Origin: a bacterium
Lineage (GTDB): Bacteria > Patescibacteriota > Dojkabacteria > JAKAPS01 > JAJZLI01
DNA length: 47,473 nt
Assembly (NCBI GenBank): GCA_027459825.1
Contig: DAIDGT010000007.1
Span: 1 to 47,473, forward strand
Direction: 5' to 3'
Positions within the stretch are counted from its first letter, which is position 1. Each line of letters starts with the position of its first letter. The position numbers and the translations under genes were made by a program. The notes beneath the pieces are model-generated. The model was not told where the DNA came from, searched no databases, and saw nothing but the letters and a program-made list of their open reading frames with translations. Shown here piece by piece: positions 33,154 through 40,636 of this stretch.

Positions 33154-34338
33154 TTACTTTGCTAAAGATGCATAATATACCAAGGAGAAATTAGGGGCAT
33201 TACATTGACCAATGACATAAACATCTCCATTGTACCCAAAACTGTTGGCAGTACATTTTGTTGCCTGAGGAATCGGAGTTGTAGATATCCATGAACCGAT
33301 GGTTCCATTACTGTTTATAGGGGCGTAATATACTGATGAAAAAGAGGTGCCATCAAGATCTCCTCCACCAATCTCATACAAATACCCGTTATATTCTATA
33401 CTTGTTGCGCCGGTAGTTACTTGTGGAAGGGTAGTTGTAGTTGTCCATGAACCAATGGTTCCATTACTATTTATAGGGGCGTAATATACTGATGAAAAAG
33501 ATGTATTAGTACCACTCTCTTCTCCACCAATCTCATACATATACCTGTTATATACAACACTTGTGGCTCCACTAATTCCTTGAGGTAGGGCTGTTGTAGC
33601 TAACCATGAACCGATAGTTCCATCATTATTTATAGGAGCATAATACACTGCTGTAGTATCACTATTATACTGACTATTATAAATACTTATACGACCTCCA
33701 ATATTATATATATAATTGTTATATGCTACACTTGTAGCAAACCCACTACCCTGAGGAAGAGAAGTAGTAGTATTCCATGAACCAAGGGTTCCATTACTAT
33801 TTATGGGAGCATAATATATTGTCGATGAATATACATCACTAATACCATTATTCCCGCCAATCTCATACACATATCCCTTGTATGCCACATTTGTAGCAAA
33901 TCCAATTTCTTGAGGGAGAGCAGTAGTAGTATTCCATAAACCGATGGTTCCATTACTATTAATAGGTGCATAATATACTGTTGCTGAAGAATTAGCACTA
34001 TTTTCTCCTCCGATTTCATATACATAGCCATTATATGTAATTAAATTTAGAGGATTTACATTAGTAGGTAATTCGCTTGTAGGTGTCCATGCACTTACAA
34101 TACCACCTATCCGTTGGGTATTATTTACACTTGAAATATTATTATGAGTAGTAATGTTAGTATTATTAGTAGTAGTATTTTTAATAGGCGATTGTTTATG
34201 AAGAACAAATAATAGTAAAATGGCAACGACAGTAAGGAGTAAAACAACAATAATTAAACTAAATGGAAAGGATAAAATCGTTTTAAAAAAACTAACATTA
34301 GTTACCTGATTATTTGTATTATTATTATCCATAATCAA
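33154..34338 (-). CDS. Membrane-anchored six-blade Kelch propeller
   Basis: This 394-residue protein has an N-terminal cytoplasmic segment, one transmembrane anchor (FPFSLIIVVLLLTVVAILLL, about residues 25-46), an Asn/Thr-rich linker, then six Kelch blades. Each blade contains Y-G-Y-x-Y-E-IGG, then SSVYYAPINSNGTIGSW and TTxLPQ; five are full and the sixth ends at the C-terminus (VYYASLAK), while IVSAWTPTSELPT before blade 1 would close the ring. The blades are so alike that the DNA forms about 150-bp near-repeats (CCATTACTATTTATAGGGGC recurs), which suggests recent internal duplication or homogenisation. It probably acts outside the cell as a binding scaffold; no enzymatic residue is evident. 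Confidence 0.85.
   Translation of the reverse strand: MIMDNNNTNNQVTNVSFFKTILSFPFSLIIVVLLLTVVAILLLFVLHKQSPIKNTTTNNTNITTHNNISSVNNTQRIGGIVSAWTPTSELPTNVNPLNLITYNGYVYEIGGENSANSSATVYYAPINSNGTIGLWNTTTALPQEIGFATNVAYKGYVYEIGGNNGISDVYSSTIYYAPINSNGTLGSWNTTTSLPQGSGFATSVAYNNYIYNIGGRISIYNSQYNSDTTAVYYAPINNDGTIGSWLATTALPQGISGATSVVYNRYMYEIGGEESGTNTSFSSVYYAPINSNGTIGSWTTTTTLPQVTTGATSIEYNGYLYEIGGGDLDGTSFSSVYYAPINSNGTIGSWISTTPIPQATKCTANSFGYNGDVYVIGQCNAPNFSLVYYASLAK
33290..34080. repeat. Tandem near-repeats of about 150 bp inside the Kelch gene
   Basis: Five copies of a unit encoding one Kelch blade follow each other, with stretches such as CCATTACTATTTATAGGGGC (or close variants) at each blade boundary. These could recombine and change blade number. 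Confidence 0.7.
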
Positions 34339-34436
34339 TTATAAAGTATATTCTATGTATAAATAATTAGCAAATGAGAGTAATACTAAATAATATTTTA
34401 TTTCCACTGAATGAATTAATTTTATATGGTTTATAT

Positions 34437-34526
34437 ATGACTACTATAGTTAAAGAAAATAAAAGAGTAATTAGTGTTTTACACAATACTATTCCTGAAG
34501 GAAGCGTGTATGTTATTGACAATTGA
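34437..34526 (+). CDS. Very short ORF upstream of the toxin-antitoxin pair
   Basis: A 29-codon frame reads MTTIVKENKRVISVLHNTIP, then EGSVYVIDN and a TGA. It has no clear ribosome-binding site. The TTGACA-like sequence used by the antitoxin promoter lies within its last codons, so expression would cross that promoter. It may be a gene remnant or chance. Confidence 0.2.
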   Translation: MTTIVKENKRVISVLHNTIPEGSVYVIDN

Positions 34527-34552
34527 ATATAAATGTTATAACATGTTATAAC
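34516..34552 (+). promoter_or_regulatory. Promoter and palindromic operator of the AbrB/Doc pair
   Basis: GTTATAACATGTTATAAC (34535-34552) is a perfect 18-bp palindrome made of two GTTATAAC units, ending one base before the ATG at 34554. It overlaps a TATAAC -10 box (34537-34542) placed 15 bp after TTGACA (34516-34521). This layout suits autorepression by the AbrB-type antitoxin and a leaderless mRNA. Confidence 0.7.
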
Positions 34553-34553
34553 T

Positions 34554-34802
34554 ATGAATCAAAAGATAATAAAAATTGGAAATTCTACAGGTATTATAAT
34601 ACCAAAATCTATTTTGGACACTGTTGGTTTAAAAATAGGAGGTGAAGTAAGATTGGAAACTGATAAAATAAGCAAGGCGTTAATTATACAAAATAGAGCA
34701 TCAGCGAAAAAAAATTCATCAATAAATCCATATTTCCTTAAAATATTAAACAAGGTGAATAAACAGTATGCTTCCGCCTTACAATCCTTAGCTCAGAAAT
34801 AA
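34554..34802 (+). CDS. AbrB/MazE-like antitoxin
   Basis: This 82-residue protein has a SpoVT/AbrB swapped-hairpin DNA-binding domain at the N-terminus: KIGNSTGIIIPKSILDTVGL followed by GGEVRLETDK. The C-terminal 30 residues (SINPYFLKILNKVNKQYASA) form the likely toxin-neutralising helix. It precedes a Doc-type toxin gene by a few bases, the standard order for antitoxin-toxin operons, and overlaps no other gene. A palindromic operator directly abuts its start. AbrB-type antitoxins paired with Doc toxins are known, although Phd is more usual. Confidence 0.85.
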   Translation: MNQKIIKIGNSTGIIIPKSILDTVGLKIGGEVRLETDKISKALIIQNRASAKKNSSINPYFLKILNKVNKQYASALQSLAQK

Positions 34803-34808
34803 TATTTG

Positions 34809-35201
34809 ATGGATAATGTTATTTATTTAACTCTTGAGCAGGTACTTGTAATTCATGAAGATCAAATTGAAAGATATGGTGGCAGTTCTGGAATACGTGA
34901 GTTATCGCTTTTAGAATCAGCTGTTTTTCGTCCTCAAACAACATTTTCTGGAAAAGATTTGTATAAAACCCATTTTGAGAAGGTAGCGGCACTAATGCAT
35001 TTACTTATCATGAATAATGCTTTTATAGATGGAAATAAAAGAACAGCCACTGTCGCAATGCTAATATATTTAGATCTTAATGATATTATTATAGATATCA
35101 CAAATGAAGAGTTAGTTACAACAGTTCTTTTAATTGAAAAAGAAAAATGGACAATAGAAAGAATAGCTTTCTGGTTAGAAAGCAATGTAATGCTTCTGTA
35201 A
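34809..35201 (+). CDS. Doc-like (death-on-curing, Fic family) toxin with variant active site
   Basis: About 130 residues from the ATG at 34809 (a TTG at 34806 is the alternative). YLTLEQVLVIHEDQIERYGG, GIRELSLLESAVFRPQ and FEKVAALMHLLI are typical of Doc/death-on-curing proteins, which phosphorylate EF-Tu or otherwise modify targets. The Fic motif, normally HxFx(D/E)GNKR, reads NAFIDGNKRTA: position 70 is Asn (AAT), one base change from His (CAT). The rest of the loop (D74, G75, N76, K77, R78) is intact. The toxin may therefore be inactive or weakened, with the operon kept as a repressor/binder, or have altered chemistry. It starts 6 nt after the antitoxin stop. Confidence 0.88.
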   Translation: MDNVIYLTLEQVLVIHEDQIERYGGSSGIRELSLLESAVFRPQTTFSGKDLYKTHFEKVAALMHLLIMNNAFIDGNKRTATVAMLIYLDLNDIIIDITNEELVTTVLLIEKEKWTIERIAFWLESNVMLL

Positions 35202-35385
35202 TTTATATAATATATAAGTTGATATTCCTAATTAAAAAATTGTTATATATATATAATCGATACCATAATTTCATATATTACTTTAAATTGAAATTAATTT
35301 TGGTTCGCTTGTTTAGAAAAATATATAGAGATTTTAAATAGTGTTAAAGGATTCTTGAGAGACTACGGTCGGAATGTGTCCAATC

Positions 35386-35459
35386 TGGTTGGGATGCAGG
35401 GATTCGAACCCCAAATTTTAGGACCAAAACCTAACGTGATGCCGTTTCACCACATCCCA
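35386..35459 (-). tRNA. tRNA-Gln (TTG)
   Basis: The reverse strand gives a TGGGATG/CATCCCA acceptor stem, a GGGGTTCGAATCCCT T-arm and the anticodon loop TTTTGGT, anticodon TTG. The 3' CCA is encoded. The 35202-35385 gap to the left is AT-rich with no gene seen. Confidence 0.95.
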
Positions 35460-35469
35460 AAATAAAAAA

Positions 35470-35545
35470 TGGAGCGGAAAACGGGGCTCAAACCCGCGAC
35501 CTCATCCTTGGCAAGGATGCGCTCTATCAACTGAGCTATTTCCGC
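35470..35545 (-). tRNA. tRNA-Gly (GCC)
   Basis: The reverse strand gives a GCGGAAA/TTTCCGC acceptor, D-arm AGCTCAGTTGATAGAGC, anticodon loop TTGCCAA (GCC) and T-arm GCGGGTTTGAGCCCCG. The 3' CCA is encoded. It is 10 nt from tRNA-Gln. Confidence 0.95.
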
Positions 35546-35554
35546 ATAAAAAAA

Positions 35555-35627
35555 TGCCACAAGTGGGAATCGAACCCACGACACAAGGCTCTTCAGGCCT
35601 CTGCTCTACCGACTGAGCTACCGTGGC
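35555..35627 (-). tRNA. tRNA-Phe (GAA)
   Basis: The reverse strand gives a GCCACGG/TTGTGGC acceptor with two G-T pairs, D-arm AGCTCAGTCGGTAGAGC, anticodon loop CTGAAGA (GAA) and T-arm GTGGGTTCGATTCCCAC. CCA is not encoded; a T-run follows directly and may terminate the transcript. Confidence 0.95.
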
Positions 35628-35682
35628 ATATATTATCTGCATTATATCTAAATATCCCAAATCTTACAATAAAAATACTATC

Positions 35683-36678
35683 TTAATAAAAAGAAACTCC
35701 ATCAAATATTCCTTGCACAATAAGTACAGGTTTTCCACTCGTAATATCGTATACACCTTCTTTGTAAGTATAATATTTTTTACCAGGAACATCAGGGTTT
35801 GCGCTTCTAAAGACTGCAAATACTTGTTTTGAGTTAAATGCTACACCATCAATATATTGATTTGGTATTGATACCACTAAATGTGATGATAAATTATCTA
35901 AGCTTACAGTATATACTTTTGTACTATAAAGTCCTGTTGAATAGTTTAGATAATCTCTTGCCAAGTATATATTGTTGTTATATCCACCAACTCCATCGGC
36001 ATAACCTCCAAAATTTCCATCACAAGAAATATCGTTGATATTATTTAAAGATACCTTGATTAAGGTACAATCATTAGAAGAAACAGGATAGTTTTCTAAA
36101 TTTATATATAAATAATTATTATATAAGTAAATTCCATGAGGATTATTTAAGCCTGTTATCATTGCATCGGCCCTAAAATTGCTAATGTTAATTTTAACAA
36201 TAACTCCTCTTAATACATCCGTAGCATAGAGTACATTATTATAAAAAGCTAAATCTCCTACACCTTCAAAGGAATAAAACTGATTGTTATAATAGAATCC
36301 TGAAATAGATGCAGTAAAATTTCCTTGACTACATTTTTGAGATGAGCAAATATTTATAGTACTACTTTCATTTGATATTGCATATTCATTATCTCCTATT
36401 TTTACAACTGAATCTGCCGATTTACCTGTCCCTAAATATCCACTGACTGTAGTAATCTTCTTTGAATTAATATTTATAGAATATAGGTAACTCAATGATG
36501 TGTACATTAGGTTTGTAGGATAATTAGCAGTTACTTTTTTTGCCTGGAGATTTTGTTTGTTATATACCTTTTGATAAGCGCCATTGTTAGCGTGTTTTAA
36601 ATTTAGCGCATATACAATAATAGTTAATATTGCGACAAGAGAAATAACGATTATTGTTTTTAAAAATTTTCTTTTCAT
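35683..36678 (-). CDS. Membrane-anchored NHL-like beta-propeller
   Basis: About 331 residues from the ATG at 36678, which has AAAGG six nt upstream; an in-frame GTG at 36684 is less likely. A short basic start and one hydrophobic anchor (TIIVISLVAILTIIVYAL) are followed by an extracellular domain of repeated four-strand units: GVGDLAFYNNVLYATDVLRG, GLNNPHGIYLYNNYLYINLE, GYADGVGGYNNNIYLARDYL and YIDGVAFNSKQVFAVFRSA. The spacing of G-hydrophobic-YNNxLY repeats suggests a six-bladed propeller of the NHL/SMP-30 type. Two Cys in ICSSQKCSQ and two in DCT/SCDG may form disulfides. No catalytic site is apparent. It adds to the set of anchored propellers at 29798 and 33154. Confidence 0.7.
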   Translation of the reverse strand: MKRKFLKTIIVISLVAILTIIVYALNLKHANNGAYQKVYNKQNLQAKKVTANYPTNLMYTSLSYLYSININSKKITTVSGYLGTGKSADSVVKIGDNEYAISNESSTINICSSQKCSQGNFTASISGFYYNNQFYSFEGVGDLAFYNNVLYATDVLRGVIVKINISNFRADAMITGLNNPHGIYLYNNYLYINLENYPVSSNDCTLIKVSLNNINDISCDGNFGGYADGVGGYNNNIYLARDYLNYSTGLYSTKVYTVSLDNLSSHLVVSIPNQYIDGVAFNSKQVFAVFRSANPDVPGKKYYTYKEGVYDITSGKPVLIVQGIFDGVSFY

Positions 36679-36749
36679 ACACACCTTTATTCAATTTATA
36701 TAAATAATACTATTTTTTTTAATTACCTTACAATTATAATATCTTTTGT

Positions 36750-36755
36750 TATAAT
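36750..36755 (+). promoter_or_regulatory. -10 box of the glycosyltransferase gene
   Basis: TATAAT lies 11 nt before the ATG at 36767, with TTACAA (36728-36733) 16 bp upstream as a possible -35. The leader would be only a few nucleotides long. Confidence 0.45.
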
Positions 36756-36766
36756 ATTTTTATCTA

Positions 36767-37954
36767 ATGAAAATCGGAATATTTACAAACCACTATCTTC
36801 CTGTTGTAAATGGAGTTGTAATCTCTATAAAAACATTAAAAGAAAACCTTGAAAAGAAAGGAAATGAAGTATATATATTTTGCGCTGAGGATAAATTTTT
36901 TAATCCAAAAACTCAGATTTCAAAAAAAGATTTTTCATATAAAGCTATAAGAATATACCATAACCATTCTATACCAATAACTTTTCCTTCTTTTGATTTT
37001 CAAATAGCAAAAAAAATGAATCTTGATATCATACATTCTCAGCATACCGTTTTTGTAGGGGAGCATGCAGTAAAGATAGCAAGAAGGCTAAAAGTTCCAA
37101 TTGTATTTACTTATAATTCACAATACAATGCGTATGTAAAATACCTTCCTAAAATCATGCGCGGTAATATCACTAATATGATATTTTTACAATTTACTAA
37201 ATCATATCTTGATAAATGTGACGGTATTATAGTCCCCTCAAAAGGGTTAAAAGATGAAATTGTAAAGATGGGAGTAAAAAAAGATGTTGCGGTGATTCCT
37301 GGAAATGTAGATATAAAAAGGTTTCAAATAAAAAAAGACATGGAACTAAAAAGAAAGTTTGGATACAGGGAAAATGATATAGTACTCATTACTGTCTCAC
37401 GGCTTTCAAAGGAAAAAAACATTTCTTTTCTTATAAAAATTTTTAAAAAATTATATGAAAAAAACAAAAATTACAAGCTTTTAATTATAGGTGATTGTCC
37501 TGAAAAATCAAATTTAGAAAAGCACTCAAAGAATTATCAGCATAATATAAAATTTGCAGGAGAAGTTCCATACACACAAATACCTAAATACTATAAATTG
37601 GGAGATGTTTTTGTATATACTTCACTTTTTGATACTCAAGGGTTAGTTTTAATTGAAGCAGCTTCATCTTCATTACCAATTGTTACTCTACGTAATATAG
37701 GAACTTCAGACTTTATACAAAACAATATTAATGGATATATCCTGCCAGAAGTAGAAAATGATTTTGTTAATGCAATTGAAAAAATAGTTAAAGATAAGAG
37801 TACTAGGGAAAAATTTATAAATTATAATAATGAATATATTAACAAGTATACAGATAACTCTGACCAAACTCTAAAATTTTATAAAGAGGTAATTGATAAA
37901 TATAGAATAAAAATGGGTGGTATAGGGATCGAACCTATGACATTTACGGTGTAA
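36767..37954 (+). CDS. GT4 family glycosyltransferase (diacylglycerol glucosyltransferase-like)
   Basis: This 395-residue GT-B enzyme has an N-terminal GIFTNHYLPVVNGVVISIKT and IIHSQHTVFVGEHAVKIAR, with VPIVFTYNSQYNAYVKYLP as in 1,2-diacylglycerol 3-glucosyltransferases. The C-terminal domain has VSRLSKEKNISFLIKIF, KLLIIGDCPEK, KFAGEVPYTQIPKYYKLGD and the donor-binding FDTQGLVLIEAASSSLPIV. It probably makes glycolipids or cell-surface glycans at the membrane inner face; the substrate is inferred. The C-terminal 13 codons (MGGIGIEPMTFTV) lie within the antisense of tRNA-Val, so either the stop has been captured from the tRNA after loss of the native one, or the protein ends there by design. 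Confidence 0.87.
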   Translation: MKIGIFTNHYLPVVNGVVISIKTLKENLEKKGNEVYIFCAEDKFFNPKTQISKKDFSYKAIRIYHNHSIPITFPSFDFQIAKKMNLDIIHSQHTVFVGEHAVKIARRLKVPIVFTYNSQYNAYVKYLPKIMRGNITNMIFLQFTKSYLDKCDGIIVPSKGLKDEIVKMGVKKDVAVIPGNVDIKRFQIKKDMELKRKFGYRENDIVLITVSRLSKEKNISFLIKIFKKLYEKNKNYKLLIIGDCPEKSNLEKHSKNYQHNIKFAGEVPYTQIPKYYKLGDVFVYTSLFDTQGLVLIEAASSSLPIVTLRNIGTSDFIQNNINGYILPEVENDFVNAIEKIVKDKSTREKFINYNNEYINKYTDNSDQTLKFYKEVIDKYRIKMGGIGIEPMTFTV

Positions 37955-37986
37955 ACGTAACGCTCTACCAGCTGAGCTAACCACCC
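37914..37986 (-). tRNA. tRNA-Val (TAC)
   Basis: The reverse strand gives a GGGTGGT/ACCACCC acceptor, D-arm AGCTCAGCTGGTAGAGC, anticodon loop TTTACAC (TAC) and T-arm ATAGGTTCGATCCCTAT. CCA is not encoded. Its 3' half overlaps the last 41 bases of the convergent glycosyltransferase gene. Confidence 0.95.
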
Positions 37987-38006
37987 TATGCAATATAGTA
38001 TACTCA

Positions 38007-38094
38007 TGGGCAAAAGAGGACTTGAACCTCCACGTCTATTTTTAAAAGACACAACCACCTCAAGGTTGCGTGTCTGCCATTCCACCATTTGCCC
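38007..38094 (-). tRNA. tRNA-Leu (GAG)
   Basis: The reverse strand gives a GGGCAAA/TTTGCCC acceptor, a long class II variable arm (GTGTCTTTTAAAAATAGACG) and anticodon loop TTGAGGT (GAG). CCA is not encoded. It is 20 nt upstream of tRNA-Val and likely co-transcribed. Confidence 0.95.
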
Positions 38095-38107
38095 AACTGG
38101 TGATAAT

Positions 38108-38141
38108 AGTCATTTATTATATTAGTAAATGACTTTTTTTT
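38108..38141 (+). terminator. Strong intrinsic terminator on the plus strand
   Basis: AGTCATTTA (38108-38116) and TAAATGACT (38126-38134) form a perfect 9-bp stem with a 9-nt loop followed by eight T. The only plus-strand gene upstream is the glycosyltransferase, so its transcript must pass antisense to tRNA-Val and tRNA-Leu before ending here. Confidence 0.8.
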
Positions 38142-38178
38142 CAATGTTAATTAATATTAATGGTAAAATAATATTCCT

Positions 38179-38706
38179 ATGTATATATTTTTTGTAGACG
38201 CAACAGACTCTAGGTGGATTGAGCGTCTAGATAGTAGACATATTCTGCATTCTGGGAGAATAGTCAAGATATTTGCATCACAATCAGATCCGAGGATAGT
38301 GTCTGGGAAGAAAAACCTATTTTGCATTTCAAGAGAATGTAATTATGAGGATACTATGGATAATTTTAGAGGAAGACTTTTAGATAGAGGTTTCAACAAT
38401 ACTACTGTAGCATATCCTATTACCCTCTTTGAGTTTAGTAAACAGATGGGTTTTCTTGACCACTTTCTTATGTCTAAAGGATATGATACCGACCCGTTGG
38501 ACCATTTACACGGTTATAAAAGGGCAACAACAGATCCATGGAGAATTCATATTGATGTATTTACCAAAGAAGGTATCAGTAAGTTAAGCAGATTTGTAAA
38601 TATTGATAATCCTGAGATGGTACTAACTCAAAGAGAGGTTATTGGTTCTGTTTTTAGACACGAAGGATGTATAGGAAGAACCACAACAGGAGAAGTGTTA
38701 ATATAA
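38179..38706 (+). CDS. Hypothetical protein
   Basis: This 175-residue soluble protein matches no family I recognise. It starts MYIFFVDATDSRWIERLDSR and has several His, Asp and Arg pairs (DHFLMSKGYDTDPLDHLHGY, then WRIHIDVFTKEG), which would suit a metal-dependent or nucleic-acid-processing enzyme, but this is speculation. TAAAAT lies 9 nt before the ATG, so the mRNA is probably leaderless. It ends 7 nt from tRNA-Leu (CAG) on the other strand. Confidence 0.55.
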   Translation: MYIFFVDATDSRWIERLDSRHILHSGRIVKIFASQSDPRIVSGKKNLFCISRECNYEDTMDNFRGRLLDRGFNNTTVAYPITLFEFSKQMGFLDHFLMSKGYDTDPLDHLHGYKRATTDPWRIHIDVFTKEGISKLSRFVNIDNPEMVLTQREVIGSVFRHEGCIGRTTTGEVLI

Positions 38707-38712
38707 AAAATA

Positions 38713-38795
38713 TGCCAGAGAGAGGATTTGAACCTCCACATCATTGCTGATACAACATTCTGAACGTTGCGTGTCTACCATTCCACCACTCTGGC
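38713..38795 (-). tRNA. tRNA-Leu (CAG)
   Basis: The reverse strand gives a GCCAGAG/CTCTGGC acceptor, a class II variable arm and anticodon loop TTCAGAA (CAG). The T-arm is GGAGGTTCAAATCCTC. CCA is not encoded. Its 5' end lies two bases after the stop of the substrate-binding protein gene on the same strand. Confidence 0.93.
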
Positions 38796-38797
38796 TA

Positions 38798-40369
38798 CTA
38801 ATTACTATACTTCCAATTTTCAACAGATTGATACCTTTGATAAGATGCAGTTAATTTAGAAAAATCAATTCCGACAATTTTATTATTCACAAAATACACA
38901 AAATTATTACTGTATAAAAATACGGCAGGATCAATTGACATTAACTGCTGCTGAAAAAGAGCATACGTTTCTTTTCTACTCTCTGTGTTTGGTGTTGTCG
39001 CTCCTATAACAAGTAGCTGATCAATCTGAGAATTATTTAGGTGAGAAAGATTCCCTTGGCTTTTAGAATACCAAAGGTCAAAATTGTTAGGATCCACACT
39101 ACCCTTAATATTTACAAGTACAGCCTGATACTTTGCTCCTGTTATTATCTTTTCAAGATTTTTATTAGATACAACAATAAAGTTAGTATTGATACCAATC
39201 TGATTCCAGGATTGTTTTAGGTATTTTATTACGTTTTTAGGGATAGAACTTTCACAATATATTGTAATTTTTACCCCTGAAGAGGAGATGTCTGATCTTG
39301 CTTGTTTTATATTATAATTGTATCTTTCTACTTTAGAAGAATTATCATATGCCCATGAATCCTGAGGGATAGGACCATAAACAGGAACTGCTTCTCCAGA
39401 TAATTCTTTCTGAATTAATTGTTTTCTGTTAACAGAATATGAGAGAGCATTCCTTAATTTTATATCTGTAACATTGCCAAGATTAAAAAATAAAGCAGTA
39501 TAATTACTACTCATTGATTTTGTATATACACTTATATTGGGATACTGGGAAAGGTTAATATTGGGGTACATATTAAAATATGCTCCATCTACACTTCCTG
39601 TTTCTAGCGCGCTTACAAGGTTATTATTATTATTGTAAATTTTGATTATGAATCTTTTAAAATAGGGGCTACCTTTATAGTATTTATCAAATCTATTTAA
39701 TACTATTTCATTTTTTGTAATATATGCAATTGAGTATGGACCACTTCCTATAATATGTGAAATATCAACTGAAAGATAATTGGATCCATCAGGAACAATA
39801 TCAAAATTGATATCAGAAAAAAATGTAACATCTGTACTTTGCAATTTAAACCCTATCTTATATTTAGATAAAGCATATATTGATATATTATTTAAAGATG
39901 GCGATGGAAAATTATCTTTCATGAAGTTGAAAGAATATATTACATCTGCAGAAGTCATATTTTTTCCATTTTGAAAATATATATTTTTCTTTAAATTAAT
40001 AATATATTCGGTTGAATTATTTAATGATTTCCATGAAGAGATTAAGTCTTTTTGCACATCACCATTAGGGAGAACGGTTGCAAGACGTGAAAAAATCAAA
40101 TGATTAATATCATTTACAAGATTGAAATTAGCGCTTGCATATGGATTATATGAAGTTGATGATGTAACAATACCCTCTGTGTATGTATTCCCCTCAAATA
40201 AAGAAAGATTAAAAAAATTTGATATATATAATAAATACAAAGATGTTAGAACAAATATTAGGGATATAAAAATATATGAGACAGGAGCTGTTTTACGTAA
40301 AACTCTTCCAAGTAAATACGGCCAATTCCATAAAGTCTCTCTAAATTTAATAAAAAAAGATTCCACCAT
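38798..40369 (-). CDS. Peptide-type ABC transporter substrate-binding protein (SBP family 5)
   Basis: This 523-residue protein has an N-terminal signal anchor (PVSYIFISLIFVLTSLYLLY) rather than a lipobox. The mature domain starts GIVTSSTSYNPYASANFNLV, then INHLIFSRLATVLPNGDVQK with KDLISSWK, LKKNIYFQNGKNMTSADVIY (the family signature), and ALFFNLGNVTDIKLRNALSY followed by SVNRKQLIQKELSG. These are DppA/OppA-type features. The usual role is capture of peptides or related solutes for an ABC importer. No permease or ATPase of that importer is nearby. It follows secG by 11 nt on the same strand, and tRNA-Leu (CAG) begins 2 nt after its stop, so the three may share a transcript. Confidence 0.87.
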   Translation of the reverse strand: MVESFFIKFRETLWNWPYLLGRVLRKTAPVSYIFISLIFVLTSLYLLYISNFFNLSLFEGNTYTEGIVTSSTSYNPYASANFNLVNDINHLIFSRLATVLPNGDVQKDLISSWKSLNNSTEYIINLKKNIYFQNGKNMTSADVIYSFNFMKDNFPSPSLNNISIYALSKYKIGFKLQSTDVTFFSDINFDIVPDGSNYLSVDISHIIGSGPYSIAYITKNEIVLNRFDKYYKGSPYFKRFIIKIYNNNNNLVSALETGSVDGAYFNMYPNINLSQYPNISVYTKSMSSNYTALFFNLGNVTDIKLRNALSYSVNRKQLIQKELSGEAVPVYGPIPQDSWAYDNSSKVERYNYNIKQARSDISSSGVKITIYCESSIPKNVIKYLKQSWNQIGINTNFIVVSNKNLEKIITGAKYQAVLVNIKGSVDPNNFDLWYSKSQGNLSHLNNSQIDQLLVIGATTPNTESRKETYALFQQQLMSIDPAVFLYSNNFVYFVNNKIVGIDFSKLTASYQRYQSVENWKYSN

Positions 40370-40380
40370 TTATTAATGAA

Positions 40381-40614
40381 TTATCCTTTTGCAACAATCA
40401 ATGATAAAAGTGTACTGGTAGCAAATAGAGTTGCAACTACAATAGTTGCATAAGTTAAAAACTTCTCTAATCCTCTGTGTGATCTAAATGATTCTCCCCC
40501 TCCATATCCACCAAATGTTGCAGAAAACGTTGCTCCCCTATTTTGTAAAATAATAAGGATTATAAGAATAATTGATAGGGCAATCTGCATTTTATCTAGT
40601 TGATTAGCGTTCAT
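40381..40614 (-). CDS. secG: Protein translocase subunit SecG
   Basis: SecG is the third subunit of the SecYEG channel. From the ATG at 40614 the protein has about 77 residues with two hydrophobic helices: QIALSIILIILIILQNRGAT, then FLTYATIVVATLFATSTLLS. Between them are the typical SATFGGYGGGESFRSHRGLE loop and LEKFLTYAT. The upstream in-frame ATG at 40650 would place the start inside the divergent gene and across the promoter region, so I prefer 40614. It heads a short operon with the substrate-binding protein. Confidence 0.9.
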   Translation of the reverse strand: MNANQLDKMQIALSIILIILIILQNRGATFSATFGGYGGGESFRSHRGLEKFLTYATIVVATLFATSTLLSLIVAKG

Positions 40615-40636
40615 ATATAAGATAATATAAAAAGTT

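Noticed and set aside
33290-34080. CRISPR-like repeat array
   Set aside because: The repeats are about 150 bp, diverge in step with codons and encode Kelch blades. No short direct repeats with unique spacers were found anywhere in the window.
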